The notes under the pieces: generated by a model
Databases searched by the model: none
The model's input: only the letters and a program-made list of their open reading frames with translations
Told to the model about the DNA's origin: nothing
Shown: piece by piece, positions 30,597 to 39,685 of the stretch
How positions within the stretch are numbered: the stretch's first letter is position 1
Layout of the letters: each line of letters begins with the position of its first letter
NCBI GenBank assembly: GCA_937873425.1
Contig: CALMYE010000139.1
Span: 43,941-107,940 of the forward strand
Source of the DNA: an uncultured Sphingopyxis sp.
GTDB lineage: Bacteria; Pseudomonadota; Alphaproteobacteria; Sphingomonadales; Sphingomonadaceae
Length of the DNA: 64,000 bases
Direction: 5' to 3'
Position numbers and translations under genes: made by a program

Positions 30597-31241
30597 ATGG
30601 CCGAGATTATCGAGACGACGGTCTATCAAATGGAGGAATTGTCCGACGACGCGAAGGAAAAGGCGAGGGACTGGTATCGCGAGGGCGCTTTCGATCACGA
30701 CTGGTATTGGGCCGTCTATGCGGACTTCGAACGGATATGCGAAATTCTCGGGATCGAGCTCGCCAGCGTGCCGGTTCGCCTCCACGGTGGCGGCACAAGG
30801 CGAAAGCCGTGCATCTGGTTCTCGGGCTTCGCAAGCCAAGGCGACGGCGCCTGCTTCGAAGGCGACTATAGTTATGCGCGCGGATGCGCATCAGCCATCC
30901 GCCGTTATTCGCCGAAGGACCAAGAGCTGCACAGGATCGCCGACGCGCTCTTGGCGATCCAGTGGAGCAATTTCTTTCAGCTCAGCGCGCGGGTCAGCCA
31001 CCGCGGCCGCTACTACCACGAACATAGCATGGATATCGGGGTCGAGCGCGACAGCCATGTCTATCAGGCGATGACGACGACCGCGGAGGACGAAGTGGCC
31101 GAGGCGCTACGCGATCTTGCTCGCTGGCTTTACGGTAAACTCGAAGACGAATTTGATTATCTGAACTCGGACGAGGTCGTCGACGAAGCGATCGCTGCCA
31201 ATGGCTACAGCTTCACCGAGGACGGAGAAAGGTTCGGATAG
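30597..31241 (+). CDS. Hypothetical island protein, 214 aa
   Basis: A 214-residue acidic protein beginning MAEIIETTVYQMEELSDDAKEKARDWYRE. The N-terminal helix pattern is like that of the antitoxin-type small proteins found on plasmids, but I cannot name a family with confidence. The middle is rich in Trp, Tyr and Gly (CIWFSGFASQGDGACFEGDY). It has CAGGAG upstream and lies 93 bases before the strawberry-notch gene. Confidence 0.65.
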   Translation: MAEIIETTVYQMEELSDDAKEKARDWYREGAFDHDWYWAVYADFERICEILGIELASVPVRLHGGGTRRKPCIWFSGFASQGDGACFEGDYSYARGCASAIRRYSPKDQELHRIADALLAIQWSNFFQLSARVSHRGRYYHEHSMDIGVERDSHVYQAMTTTAEDEVAEALRDLARWLYGKLEDEFDYLNSDEVVDEAIAANGYSFTEDGERFG

Positions 31242-31334
31242 AGGAGAGGGTGGCCGGAAAGGGATGAGCCACCCGGTCCCAGAGAGAGCGGCCGGCGGCT
31301 TGTCCCCTTCCCGCTCTCCCAAGGATCTTCCGAA

Positions 31335-34300
31335 ATGCAGCTTCTTCCCTCTCGCGCGGCGCCTGGTGGCGCCGCGCTTCCTGTCTCGACACCTGCCGCC
31401 GCCCTCGGCGCTGCTCGCCTGCTCGCGGCAGCGAAGGCCATTCTCCCGCTGCTTGAGGCCGGGCGGCCCTTCGACACGGCCGCGCTCCGCGCGGCGATGA
31501 CCGGCGCTTTCGGCGCGAGCGATGCCGAGGGCGCGTGGGACTGGAAGGCCGCTTATGACGCTTGCGAGGTCGCACAGATCCTGTTGCTGCGCCGCTACGG
31601 CGTCACCCCGGCCGTCCGCAAGCTGACGCCGATCGCTCAGCTCGCGATGTGGCAGCGTCTCGCCAGCCGCATTCCAACGCATACGCGGCGCTCGCTCGAG
31701 AGCCAGTCGATGCAGCAATATTCGACGCCCTTGCCGCTCGCGTTCGTCGCGGCCCACGCCGCCTCGATCCAGCCCGGCGACGCGGTTCTCGAACCCTCGG
31801 CCGGCACAGGCATGCTCGCAATCCACGCCGAACTCGCTGGCGCCCGCATTGCGCTCAACGAACTTGCCGAAGCACGCGCAGACCTGCTCGATCTGCTGTT
31901 CGCAAAGGGCGCGGTCACGCGTCATGACGCCGCGTCGATCGACGATCGTCTCGATCCCGGCGTCCGCCCGACGGTCATCCTGATGAACCCGCCCTTTTCG
32001 GCGGTGGCGAAAGTCGAGCGCACTATGCGCGACACGGCCCTTCGGCATATTGCATCGGCGCTGGCTCGGCTGGAGGATGAGGGAAGGCTGGTTGCTATCG
32101 TCGGGGCGAACTATTCGCCGGATGCTCCCGCCTGGCACGATGCCTTCGTGCGCCTGCAGGCGCAAGCTACGCTGATCTTCTCGGCGGCGATCGACGGAAA
32201 AGTCTACGCCAAACATGGCACGACGACGAGCACGCGGCTTATCGTGATCGACAAGCGGCCCGCTGCCGATCCGTCGGCGATTGCGCCTTCACACGGCGAG
32301 GCAGCCGATCTTGCCACTTTGCTTCACTGGGTTCGGAGCGCCGTGCCGACCCGCACGGCACCACAGCCGCCCACAGCGCCGGCCCGGCCCGTTACTGCCC
32401 TTACCTCGCCCGAACTTTCTGGGCGCCCGACGGTTGCGGCGCGGCAGAACATTCTGTCGGCGAGCCCCGCTCTTGCTCCCGAACTGGCCTATGAAACCTG
32501 CGACTGGCAATCGCCCGAGGGGCAGCTCGCCGAGACGATCTACGAGCCCTACGCGCTGCAGTCTCTCGTTATTCCGTCGTCGAAGCCCCATCCGACTGCA
32601 CTCGTGCAGTCCGCCGCCATGGCGTCGGTTGCACCGCCGCAGCCCTCCTATCGGCCGAACCTTCCCGAAAGGCTGATCGACGACGGCATTTTGTCGGACG
32701 CGCAGCTGGAAGCGATCATTTATGCCGGTGAGGCCCATGCCGGGCATCTGTCGGGTGCATGGACCGTCGACGAGACGTGGGACATGGTGACCGCGGCGAG
32801 CGACGACAATGACAATGCCGTTCGTTTTCGCCGCGGCTGGTTTCTCGGCGACGGCACCGGCGCCGGCAAGGGCCGACAGGTCGCCGGCATCATCCTCGAC
32901 AATATGCTGAAGGGCCGGAAGCGTGCGGTCTGGCTGTCGATTTCGGACCGGCTGCTCGAGGATGCGCAGCGCGACTGGTCGGCGCTTGGGCAGGAACGAT
33001 TGCTCGTCACGCCGCTGTCGCGCTACCGGCAGGGAAGTCCGATCAAGCTGGCCGAGGGCATCTTGTTTACGACCTACGCGACCCTGCGCAGCCAGGGACG
33101 CGAGGGCAAGGCGAGCCGGGTCGACCAGATCGTCGAGTGGCTCGGCGCCGACTTCGACGGGGTCATCATCTTCGACGAGGCGCATGCGATGGCGAACGCC
33201 GCCGGCGGCAAGGGCGATCGCGGCGAGCAAAAGCCGTCGCAGCAAGGGCGCGCGGGACTCCGGCTGCAGCACGCGCTGCCCGATGCCCGCATCGTCTATG
33301 TGTCGGCAACCGGCGCGACGACCGTACAGAACCTCGCTTATGCGCAGCGGCTCGGTCTCTGGGGCGGCAGTGATTTCCCTTTCGCGACGCGGAGCGAATT
33401 TGTCGCCGCGATCGAGGACGGCGGCGTCGCGGCGATGGAGGTGCTCGCGCGCGATCTGAAGGCGCTCGGGCTCTACGCCGCGCGATCGCTGTCGTTCGAT
33501 GGCGTCGAATATGAGCTGCTCGAACATGCGCTTACGCAAGAGCAGCGGCGAATCTACGACAGCTATGCCGGTGCTTTTCAGGTCATCCACAACAATCTCG
33601 ACGCGGCGATGGAAGCGGCCGGGGTCACCAGCTCGCTCCACGGCACCCTCAATGCGCAGGCGAAGTCCGCGGCGCGCTCGGCGTTCGAGAGCACCAAGCA
33701 GCGTTTCTTCAATCATCTGATCACGGCGATGCAGACGCCGGCGACGATCGCGAGCATCGGTAAGGATCTTGAAGCGGGGCATGCGGCGGTGGTGCAGATC
33801 GTCTCGACCGGTGAGGCGCTGCAGGAGCGGCGGCTCGCCGAAATTCCGACCGAGGAATGGGGCGACGTGTCGGTCGACATCACGCCGCGCGAATATGTCC
33901 TCGACTATCTCGCGCACAGCTTCCCGGTCCAGCTCTATGAACCGTGCACCGACAGCGAGGGCAATCTCTCGTCACGTCCTGTGTTCGACGGTGAGGGAAA
34001 TCCCGTCGTCAACCGCGAGGCGGCGCGCCACCGCGATGCGCTGATCGAAAAACTCGCCGCGCTGCCCCCGGTGCCGGGGGCGCTCGACCAGATCGTCCAG
34101 CATTTCGGCGCGGATGCGGTGGCCGAGGTCACCGGGCGTTCGCGGAGGATCATTCCAGTCGGCGGCGACGATGGCGCGGTTCGCTTCGCCGTCCAGAACC
34201 GGCCCGGCAGCGCCAATCTTGGCGAGACCCACGCCTTCATGGACGACGAGAAGCGCATCCTCATCTTCTCGGAAGCGGGCGGGACGGGGCGATCCTATCA

Positions 34301-35690
34301 TGCCGATCTCGAGGTGAAGAACCAGCGCCGCCGAATCCACTATTTGCTCGAGCCCGGCTGGAAGGCCGACACCGCGATCCAGGGCTTCGGGCGCACCAAT
34401 CGCACGAACCAGAAGCAGCCGCCGCTCTTCCGGCCCGTCTCGACCGACGTGAAGGCGCAGAAGCGCTTCATCTCTACCATTGCGCGGCGCCTCGACACGC
34501 TGGGTGCGATCACCCGCGGCCAGCGGCAGACCGGCGGTCAGAACATGTTTCGGCCGCAGGACAATCTGGAGTCCTTCTATGCGCGCGATGCGCTCCGCCA
34601 GCTCTATCAGCTCCTCGCTGACGGCAAGGTCGAGGACTGCTCGCTGCTCACCTTCGAGGCGGCCACGGGACTCTCGCTCCTCGACGACGGAGGTCTGAAG
34701 GACGAGCTGCCGCCGATCACGACCTTCCTCAACCGGATGCTCGCGCTGACGATCGATCTGCAGAACATCCTTTTCGAAACCTTCGAGGGCCTGCTCGCGA
34801 CCCGCATCGAAGGCGCGATCGCGGCGGGCACCTATGAAATGGGGCTCGAGACCCTGCGCGCCGAGAGCTTCACGGTGACCGCGCGCGAGACCATCTATGC
34901 GCATCCCGGCACCGGCGCGGTGACGCAGCTCCTCACGATCGAGCGCAAGGACCGCGTCGCACCTCTGTCGATCGAGGATGCGTTGGGCATCGTCTCGGGC
35001 TGGGGCGGCGAGCTCGTCGTCAACGCGCGCTCGGGGCGGGCCGCGGTGAAGGTCCGGGCCCGCAGCCTCGTCGACGACGACGGCCGCGTCCATCGGCGGG
35101 TCGGGCTGCAGCGACCCCTCGAGAAGATGAAAATGCTCGCCGAGGACTTCGAGCATTCGCACTGGCGACCGGTCGATGCAGGCACCTTTGGCGCGGCCTG
35201 GAGCGCCGAGCTCGCCGAGCTCCCGGAATTTGAACTCTCGACGCTGCATATCGTCGCAGGTCTGCTCCTGCCGATCTGGAAGCGGCTGCCGAAGGAGTCG
35301 ACGCGTGTCTATCGCCTGCAAACTATCGCCGGCGAGCGGGTCATCGGGCGCAAGGTTTCGCAGGGATGGGCGGCTTCTGTGACCGGGGAAGCGCCGGCGA
35401 AGTTGCCCGTCGCCGATGCCTGGCGCATGGTGCAGACGGGTGAGGTCATACTTGCGCTCGCCGAAGGGCAAAGCTTGCGGCGGGTTCGCGCGATGAATGA
35501 CTGGCGTGTCGAGCTTGTCGGCTTCAACGATCTCGGCGTCGAGCGCCTGAAAGCAATGGGCTTGATCTCCGAGATCGTCTCGTGGAAACTGAAGCTCTAC
35601 GTGCCGGCAGGGGCTGCTGGCGCCGATGTGTTCACTGCGCTCGTCGATCGCTTTCCGATCGTTCGGGTTCAGGATCGCAAGGCCGCCTGA
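31335..35690 (+). CDS. Strawberry-notch family helicase with N-terminal methyltransferase-like domain
   Basis: A 1451-residue protein. Residues of about 120-320 look like an N6-adenine methyltransferase fold: the SAM-binding segment VLEPSAGTGMLAIHAE and the catalytic-type motif N218-PPF221. A Pro/Ala-rich linker follows. The helicase core has Walker A G505-DGTGAGKG513, a DEAH box at D614-H617, and a late motif FGRTNRTNQKQPP near residue 1020, followed by the conserved strawberry-notch C-terminal region. These large SNF2-like proteins are common backbone genes on alphaproteobacterial plasmids and integrative elements; the biochemical role is not settled. GAAGGATC-type Shine-Dalgarno is weak. 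Confidence 0.9.
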   Translation: MQLLPSRAAPGGAALPVSTPAAALGAARLLAAAKAILPLLEAGRPFDTAALRAAMTGAFGASDAEGAWDWKAAYDACEVAQILLLRRYGVTPAVRKLTPIAQLAMWQRLASRIPTHTRRSLESQSMQQYSTPLPLAFVAAHAASIQPGDAVLEPSAGTGMLAIHAELAGARIALNELAEARADLLDLLFAKGAVTRHDAASIDDRLDPGVRPTVILMNPPFSAVAKVERTMRDTALRHIASALARLEDEGRLVAIVGANYSPDAPAWHDAFVRLQAQATLIFSAAIDGKVYAKHGTTTSTRLIVIDKRPAADPSAIAPSHGEAADLATLLHWVRSAVPTRTAPQPPTAPARPVTALTSPELSGRPTVAARQNILSASPALAPELAYETCDWQSPEGQLAETIYEPYALQSLVIPSSKPHPTALVQSAAMASVAPPQPSYRPNLPERLIDDGILSDAQLEAIIYAGEAHAGHLSGAWTVDETWDMVTAASDDNDNAVRFRRGWFLGDGTGAGKGRQVAGIILDNMLKGRKRAVWLSISDRLLEDAQRDWSALGQERLLVTPLSRYRQGSPIKLAEGILFTTYATLRSQGREGKASRVDQIVEWLGADFDGVIIFDEAHAMANAAGGKGDRGEQKPSQQGRAGLRLQHALPDARIVYVSATGATTVQNLAYAQRLGLWGGSDFPFATRSEFVAAIEDGGVAAMEVLARDLKALGLYAARSLSFDGVEYELLEHALTQEQRRIYDSYAGAFQVIHNNLDAAMEAAGVTSSLHGTLNAQAKSAARSAFESTKQRFFNHLITAMQTPATIASIGKDLEAGHAAVVQIVSTGEALQERRLAEIPTEEWGDVSVDITPREYVLDYLAHSFPVQLYEPCTDSEGNLSSRPVFDGEGNPVVNREAARHRDALIEKLAALPPVPGALDQIVQHFGADAVAEVTGRSRRIIPVGGDDGAVRFAVQNRPGSANLGETHAFMDDEKRILIFSEAGGTGRSYHADLEVKNQRRRIHYLLEPGWKADTAIQGFGRTNRTNQKQPPLFRPVSTDVKAQKRFISTIARRLDTLGAITRGQRQTGGQNMFRPQDNLESFYARDALRQLYQLLADGKVEDCSLLTFEAATGLSLLDDGGLKDELPPITTFLNRMLALTIDLQNILFETFEGLLATRIEGAIAAGTYEMGLETLRAESFTVTARETIYAHPGTGAVTQLLTIERKDRVAPLSIEDALGIVSGWGGELVVNARSGRAAVKVRARSLVDDDGRVHRRVGLQRPLEKMKMLAEDFEHSHWRPVDAGTFGAAWSAELAELPEFELSTLHIVAGLLLPIWKRLPKESTRVYRLQTIAGERVIGRKVSQGWAASVTGEAPAKLPVADAWRMVQTGEVILALAEGQSLRRVRAMNDWRVELVGFNDLGVERLKAMGLISEIVSWKLKLYVPAGAAGADVFTALVDRFPIVRVQDRKAA

Positions 35691-35701
35691 AGGAGCCCCT
35701 T

Positions 35702-36733
35702 ATGTCCAGTCCAGCATCCGACATATCGCGCCGTCTCGGGGAAAATGCCGAGGCGGTGTGTCGCCGCTACCTCTCACGCGGACGCCGCGAGGGCCATTAT
35801 TGGATGGTCGGCGATATCCGTAACACGCCCGGGCGCAGCCTTTACGTCCGGCTTGCGGCGAGCGGCGACGGCGGTGCGCCGGGCAAATGGACCGATGCCG
35901 CGAGTGGAGATCATGGCGATCTGCTCGACATCATCGCGGCAAGCTGCGGCCATTCCAGTTTCCGCGAAACGCTCGAGGAGGCGCGTCACTTTCTCAGCCT
36001 GCCGCCGCCGCCGGACGCTCCCCGAAATCCTGCACCGGCAAAGGCTCCGACCGGCTCGCCGGAATCGGCACGCAGGCTCTGGGCGGCATCGAAGGCGCTT
36101 GGGGGGAGCATCGCGAGCTTCTACCTCGCCGGACGGTCTATCATCGACGTGCTGCCGAGCGACCCCTTGCGATTTCATCCGCACTGCTTTTATCGGCCGT
36201 CCGACGATGATGCGCCGGGCGGCCGTCCGGCGTGGCCAGCCATGATTGCCGCGGTGACTGATCTGGCCGGAGCAATCACGGGCGTGCATCGGACGTGGCT
36301 CGATCCCGAGGCGATGGACAAGGCACCGGTCGCCTTTCCCCGGCGCGCCATGGGCCACCTTCTCGGAAATGGCGTGCGCTTCGGGGCGGCGGGTCCCGTC
36401 ATGGCGGCCGGCGAAGGCATCGAGACCATATTGTCGCTACGCCAGATCATGCCGCGGTTGCCGATGATCGCGGGGCTTTCCGGAGCCCACCTTGCCGCAA
36501 TCGCGTTTCCGGCTGCACTCAGACGCCTTTACGTTGCATGCGACGACGATCCGGCGGGCGTGATCGCGCTGGCGACGCTCCGGGAACGCGCGTTGGAACG
36601 CGGAATCGAGGTTTGTCCGCTGGAGCCGCAGCACGGCGACTTCAACGGTGATCTCCAGACCCTCGGGCGGAGCGCGTTGGCCGCCAGCCTTCGCAGGCAG
36701 CTGGTGAGTGCGGACCGCCTGACGCATCTCTGA
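35702..36733 (+). CDS. Toprim domain protein (plasmid primase-like)
   Basis: A 343-residue protein. The N-terminal third (CRRYLSRGRREGHYWMVGDI and GKWTDAASGDHGDLLDIIA) resembles the primase-associated DUF7146-type region, and the C-terminal half has a toprim domain with AAGEGIETILSL and LYVACDDDPAG, the acidic metal-binding motifs. Such proteins in integrative elements are predicted to help replication of the excised DNA. The ATG at 35702 follows AAGGAGCCCC and lies 11 bases after the helicase stop, so the two are co-transcribed. Confidence 0.85.
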   Translation: MSSPASDISRRLGENAEAVCRRYLSRGRREGHYWMVGDIRNTPGRSLYVRLAASGDGGAPGKWTDAASGDHGDLLDIIAASCGHSSFRETLEEARHFLSLPPPPDAPRNPAPAKAPTGSPESARRLWAASKALGGSIASFYLAGRSIIDVLPSDPLRFHPHCFYRPSDDDAPGGRPAWPAMIAAVTDLAGAITGVHRTWLDPEAMDKAPVAFPRRAMGHLLGNGVRFGAAGPVMAAGEGIETILSLRQIMPRLPMIAGLSGAHLAAIAFPAALRRLYVACDDDPAGVIALATLRERALERGIEVCPLEPQHGDFNGDLQTLGRSALAASLRRQLVSADRLTHL

Positions 36734-36854
36734 TCGCGCCGGGTTTGCCGGAACGGGCGGGTGGCAGCATGAGGCCGCGTTGGCCTTCCACTGGCGCGGC
36801 GCGCGCCCGGCCTTCTTGAGAGGGCGACTGCGGCAGGCAGCGCGGGGCAGCAAC

Positions 36855-36930
36855 GGCGGGTGCGCGGCTATTTTCCGCCGGGGCCTGCCGGCCCCTTTGC
36901 ATCGCGAAGCAAAATAGCCGCGCACCCGCC
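36855..36930. repeat. Large perfect inverted repeat in the toprim-DUF2493 gap
   Basis: The gap 36734-37043 contains no gene. Its main content is a perfect 20-bp inverted repeat (36855-36874 with 36911-36930, from GGCGGGTGCG to its complement) around a 36-base loop that contains a second stem GGGGCC/GGCCCC. It could be a transcript-level structure, a terminator, or a single-strand origin-like or protein-binding element for the island. No T run follows. Confidence 0.75.
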
Positions 36931-37043
36931 ATCCTCCGCTTCGCTACGGTCGCGGCGCGCCGCGATGCAGCCCCGCCCCGCATGCCGCTCTCCGTCGCCG
37001 CGAAGGCCGCACGAGGCGCGGCTGGCACAGACGGAGATCCAAG

Positions 37044-37976
37044 ATGCGCGACGATACCGCCCCTCACGACCACCCTGCAGAACCCGGGACGACGGCCTAT
37101 CTGCTCCAGGAGATGCAGCTCTTCGGCCACAGGCCCTTCGAGGACGAGCCCGATCCGCGGCCGCTCCCCGACGCCCATCTCGCCGGCGGCGCGGTTGCCG
37201 ACATGTTCGAGGCGCTTGCGGGATGCCTCGTCGAAACCCGTATCGAACCCGACCTCGAGGACCTGCTCTGGAATCTCGTCAACATCTTCCACCGCGCCGG
37301 CGAGCGGGTCGAGCGGCAGCTCGACGACAATGAACAGGCGCAGCGCCGACTTCAGCGCGAGCAGGACGGCAGCGAGATCCGCTCGGTCGAGCTCGAACGG
37401 GCGACGCGCGAGGGAATTTCCCTCATCGAGCGCCGGGACGCGATGGAATTCTTCCGCGAATGCGCCGCCGACCAGTTCCGGACCCTTTGCCGCAAGGCCT
37501 GGGCGCCGCGCACCGGATCTCGCGCGCAGCACCGCTCAATGACCGCGTCGATGATCGACAGCCGCGACTTTCTCGACGCGCGATTGCGCCAGAAAGCGGC
37601 CGCACTTCTTCCCGAGGGCACGCGCATCCTGTTCACTGGCGGCGCCGATGTCGACGATCATAGGGCGATATGGGATGCTCTCGATCGCGCACGCGACCGC
37701 CATCCCGACATGATCCTGCTCCATGGCGCGACACCAACGGGGGCCGAGCGTATCGCCGCCTGCTGGGCCGAAACCCGCAAGGTGACGCAGGTGGCCTTCC
37801 GGCCCGACTGGAGCCGCCATGGCAAATCCGCGCCATTCAAGCGCAACGACCGGATGCTCGAAGCTCTGCCGGTCGGGGTTATCATCTTCCCCGGCACCGG
37901 CATTCAGGACAATCTCGCCGACAAGGCTGCGAAGATCGGCCTTCCCGTCTGGGATTTTCGCAAGCGGGGCCGATGA
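37044..37976 (+). CDS. DUF2493 domain protein
   Basis: A 310-residue protein. The N-terminal half is helical; the C-terminal half from about residue 190 is DUF2493, a SLOG/Rossmann-like nucleotide-binding domain: TRILFTGGADVDDHRAIWDALDRA, then LLHGATPTGAERIAACWAE and FPGTGIQDNLADKA. The family is standard in alphaproteobacterial element backbones; the ligand is unknown. CGGAGA precedes the ATG. It is the last gene of the backbone block before the quorum-sensing and lasso cargo. Confidence 0.85.
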   Translation: MRDDTAPHDHPAEPGTTAYLLQEMQLFGHRPFEDEPDPRPLPDAHLAGGAVADMFEALAGCLVETRIEPDLEDLLWNLVNIFHRAGERVERQLDDNEQAQRRLQREQDGSEIRSVELERATREGISLIERRDAMEFFRECAADQFRTLCRKAWAPRTGSRAQHRSMTASMIDSRDFLDARLRQKAAALLPEGTRILFTGGADVDDHRAIWDALDRARDRHPDMILLHGATPTGAERIAACWAETRKVTQVAFRPDWSRHGKSAPFKRNDRMLEALPVGVIIFPGTGIQDNLADKAAKIGLPVWDFRKRGR

Positions 37977-38034
37977 TCGCAGTCGGGGCATTCGGAGGCT
38001 TTCGGCAAAATGGCCCCAATCTGGTTCTATCTCC

Positions 38035-38057
38035 CGAATATATTTGAAATATATTCG
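38035..38057. promoter_or_regulatory. 23-bp perfect AT-rich palindrome upstream of luxR
   Basis: CGAATATATTT and its exact complement are arranged around a single central G. In a GC-rich region this stands out sharply. It lies 59 bases after the DUF2493 stop and about 163 bases before the luxR start, so a regulator-binding site for luxR is the simplest reading; a junction or integration site of the cargo block is the alternative. Confidence 0.6.
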
Positions 38058-38219
38058 TAACATCCGCAAATTTGCATCATTGTAGATCGCTATGACCAGC
38101 GGCGATCACCCGTCGCCGGCGGGACGGCCCATTGAGAGGGCACCGCTCGCAGGCCATGACGAGGAGCAGGGACGGTCGGCCGACTTGGCGACGACTGCCG
38201 TCCGCTGCCATGGGTCGCA

Positions 38220-38963
38220 ATGCCGACGATGGACGCTGCGCATGCTTTTGCGCTCGACGTCACGCGGGTGAAGGATGCGGCGGGTCTGGCCGATCTGCTG
38301 GCGGAGGCCTGCGCGCGCATGGGCTGTTCCTGGTTCGCGCTGAGCCACCATGTCGATTTCCTCGCGGCTCCCGACAGGGGTGTTCGCGTCCACAACTATC
38401 CCGAGGATTGGGCGCGCTGGTTCGACGAGCGCGGACTTGGGCTCACAGATCCCGTGCATCGCGCCAGCCACCGCAGTCTCGAGGGTTTCTTTTGGCGCAA
38501 CATGAAGCCGCTCTCGGGCGAACGCCCCGAGGACGAACTGGTTCTCAGCGAGGCGCAGCGGCACGGAATAGGAGACGGGCTTACCATACCGGCGCACATT
38601 CCTGGCGAGGCGCATGGCTCGGTGTCCTTCGCCTGGACGCCGGGGATCGCCGCCAATGATATGGCGCTGCTCTTTGCTAGAATGATCGGTGGGCCGGCCT
38701 TCGAAGCCGCGCGCCTGCTCGCCAATCCCGAACTCGCGCAGGTCGGGCCGCGACTGACCGATCGCCAGCGCGAATGCCTGATCCTGTCGGCCAAGGGGAA
38801 CAGCGCTCCGAAGGTCGGTCGGATCCTCGATCTCAGTCCCGACACGGTTCGCGAGCATCTTCGCAACGCGCGGCAGCGTTACGACGCGAATGGCGGGATC
38901 ACGCTGACCGTGCGCGCGCTTTATGCCGGCGACCTCAGCTACGAGGATATCGCCAAGCGCTGA
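38220..38963 (+). CDS. luxR: LuxR family quorum-sensing regulator
   Basis: A 247-residue transcription factor. The N-terminal autoinducer-binding domain shows the conserved aromatic and acidic positions in VHNYPEDWARWF and LTDPVHRASHRS, and a Phe/Trp patch FFWRN. The C-terminal LuxR helix-turn-helix is LTDRQRECLILSAKGNSAPKVGRILDLSPDTVREHLRNARQRY. It is followed at 92 bases by the synthase gene on the same strand, so it is the cognate receptor. The start could be 38220 or the next in-frame Met at 38229; no strong Shine-Dalgarno favours either. Confidence 0.9.
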   Translation: MPTMDAAHAFALDVTRVKDAAGLADLLAEACARMGCSWFALSHHVDFLAAPDRGVRVHNYPEDWARWFDERGLGLTDPVHRASHRSLEGFFWRNMKPLSGERPEDELVLSEAQRHGIGDGLTIPAHIPGEAHGSVSFAWTPGIAANDMALLFARMIGGPAFEAARLLANPELAQVGPRLTDRQRECLILSAKGNSAPKVGRILDLSPDTVREHLRNARQRYDANGGITLTVRALYAGDLSYEDIAKR

Positions 38964-39054
38964 ACTTTTTTCGTCGACACCCCCCGATCGTGCTATGGTG
39001 GAGCCGCAAAAAGCCGTTCAATTGGATGGTCTCTTTCGAAAAGGAGACACATCC

Positions 39055-39672
39055 ATGCTTTCGGTAATCGACCATTCCAACCGCGCACACGAGCATCAAT
39101 TGCTCCGCGCGATGTTCGAGGCGCGCAAGCGCGTCTTCATCGATCTTCTGAAATGGGACCTGCCGGTGCTCGCCGACCGGTTCGAGATCGATCATTTCGA
39201 CGATCCCCACGCGACCTATCTGATCGTCGGCGATCAGGACGGCGGGCATCTCGCCTCGGCGCGCCTCCTTCCCACCACGCGCCCGGCCCTTCTCGACGGT
39301 CTCTTCCCCGGCCTCGTCAACGGCATCCCGCCGTCCGGTCCCGATATCTTCGAGATCACCCGCTTCTGCCTGTCGCCGGGGATCGGTGCGCGTCAGCGCC
39401 GCATCGCTCGCGACACGCTTCTTGCCGGGCTGATCGACTATGCGCTCGCTAACGGCATCCGCTCCTACACCGGCGTCGCCGAGCTCGACTGGTTCGCTCA
39501 GATCCGGACCTTCGGCTGGGATTGCACGGCGCTCGGCGAACCCGGCATTTACGATGGCCGCGCGCTGACTTCGCTGCGGATCGAGATCGACGCCGACACC
39601 CCCGCAAGGCTCAAGGCGGCGGGGATTGTTTCGGGCAGCGCTGCGACGCCGGTCGCGGCCAATGCAGCGTGA
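39055..39672 (+). CDS. luxI: LuxI-type acyl-homoserine lactone synthase
   Basis: Makes N-acyl-homoserine lactone from S-adenosylmethionine and acyl-ACP. The product has 205 residues, the usual length. Family-invariant residues are visible in the N-terminal half: FEARKRVFIDLLKWDLP, then EIDHFDDPHATYL with the acidic pair, SARLLPTTRP, and FEITRFCLSP with the Glu and Arg. AAGGAGAC lies 7 bases upstream of the ATG. The next gene, phyH, starts 13 bases after the stop. Confidence 0.93.
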   Translation: MLSVIDHSNRAHEHQLLRAMFEARKRVFIDLLKWDLPVLADRFEIDHFDDPHATYLIVGDQDGGHLASARLLPTTRPALLDGLFPGLVNGIPPSGPDIFEITRFCLSPGIGARQRRIARDTLLAGLIDYALANGIRSYTGVAELDWFAQIRTFGWDCTALGEPGIYDGRALTSLRIEIDADTPARLKAAGIVSGSAATPVAANAA

Positions 39673-39685
39673 AAGGAGCGGGGCC

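Noticed and set aside
38974-38999. Possible luxI promoter (TCGACA and TATGGT)
   Set aside because: The spacer is only 14 bases and the boxes are weak; no clear lux box is visible in the luxR-luxI gap.
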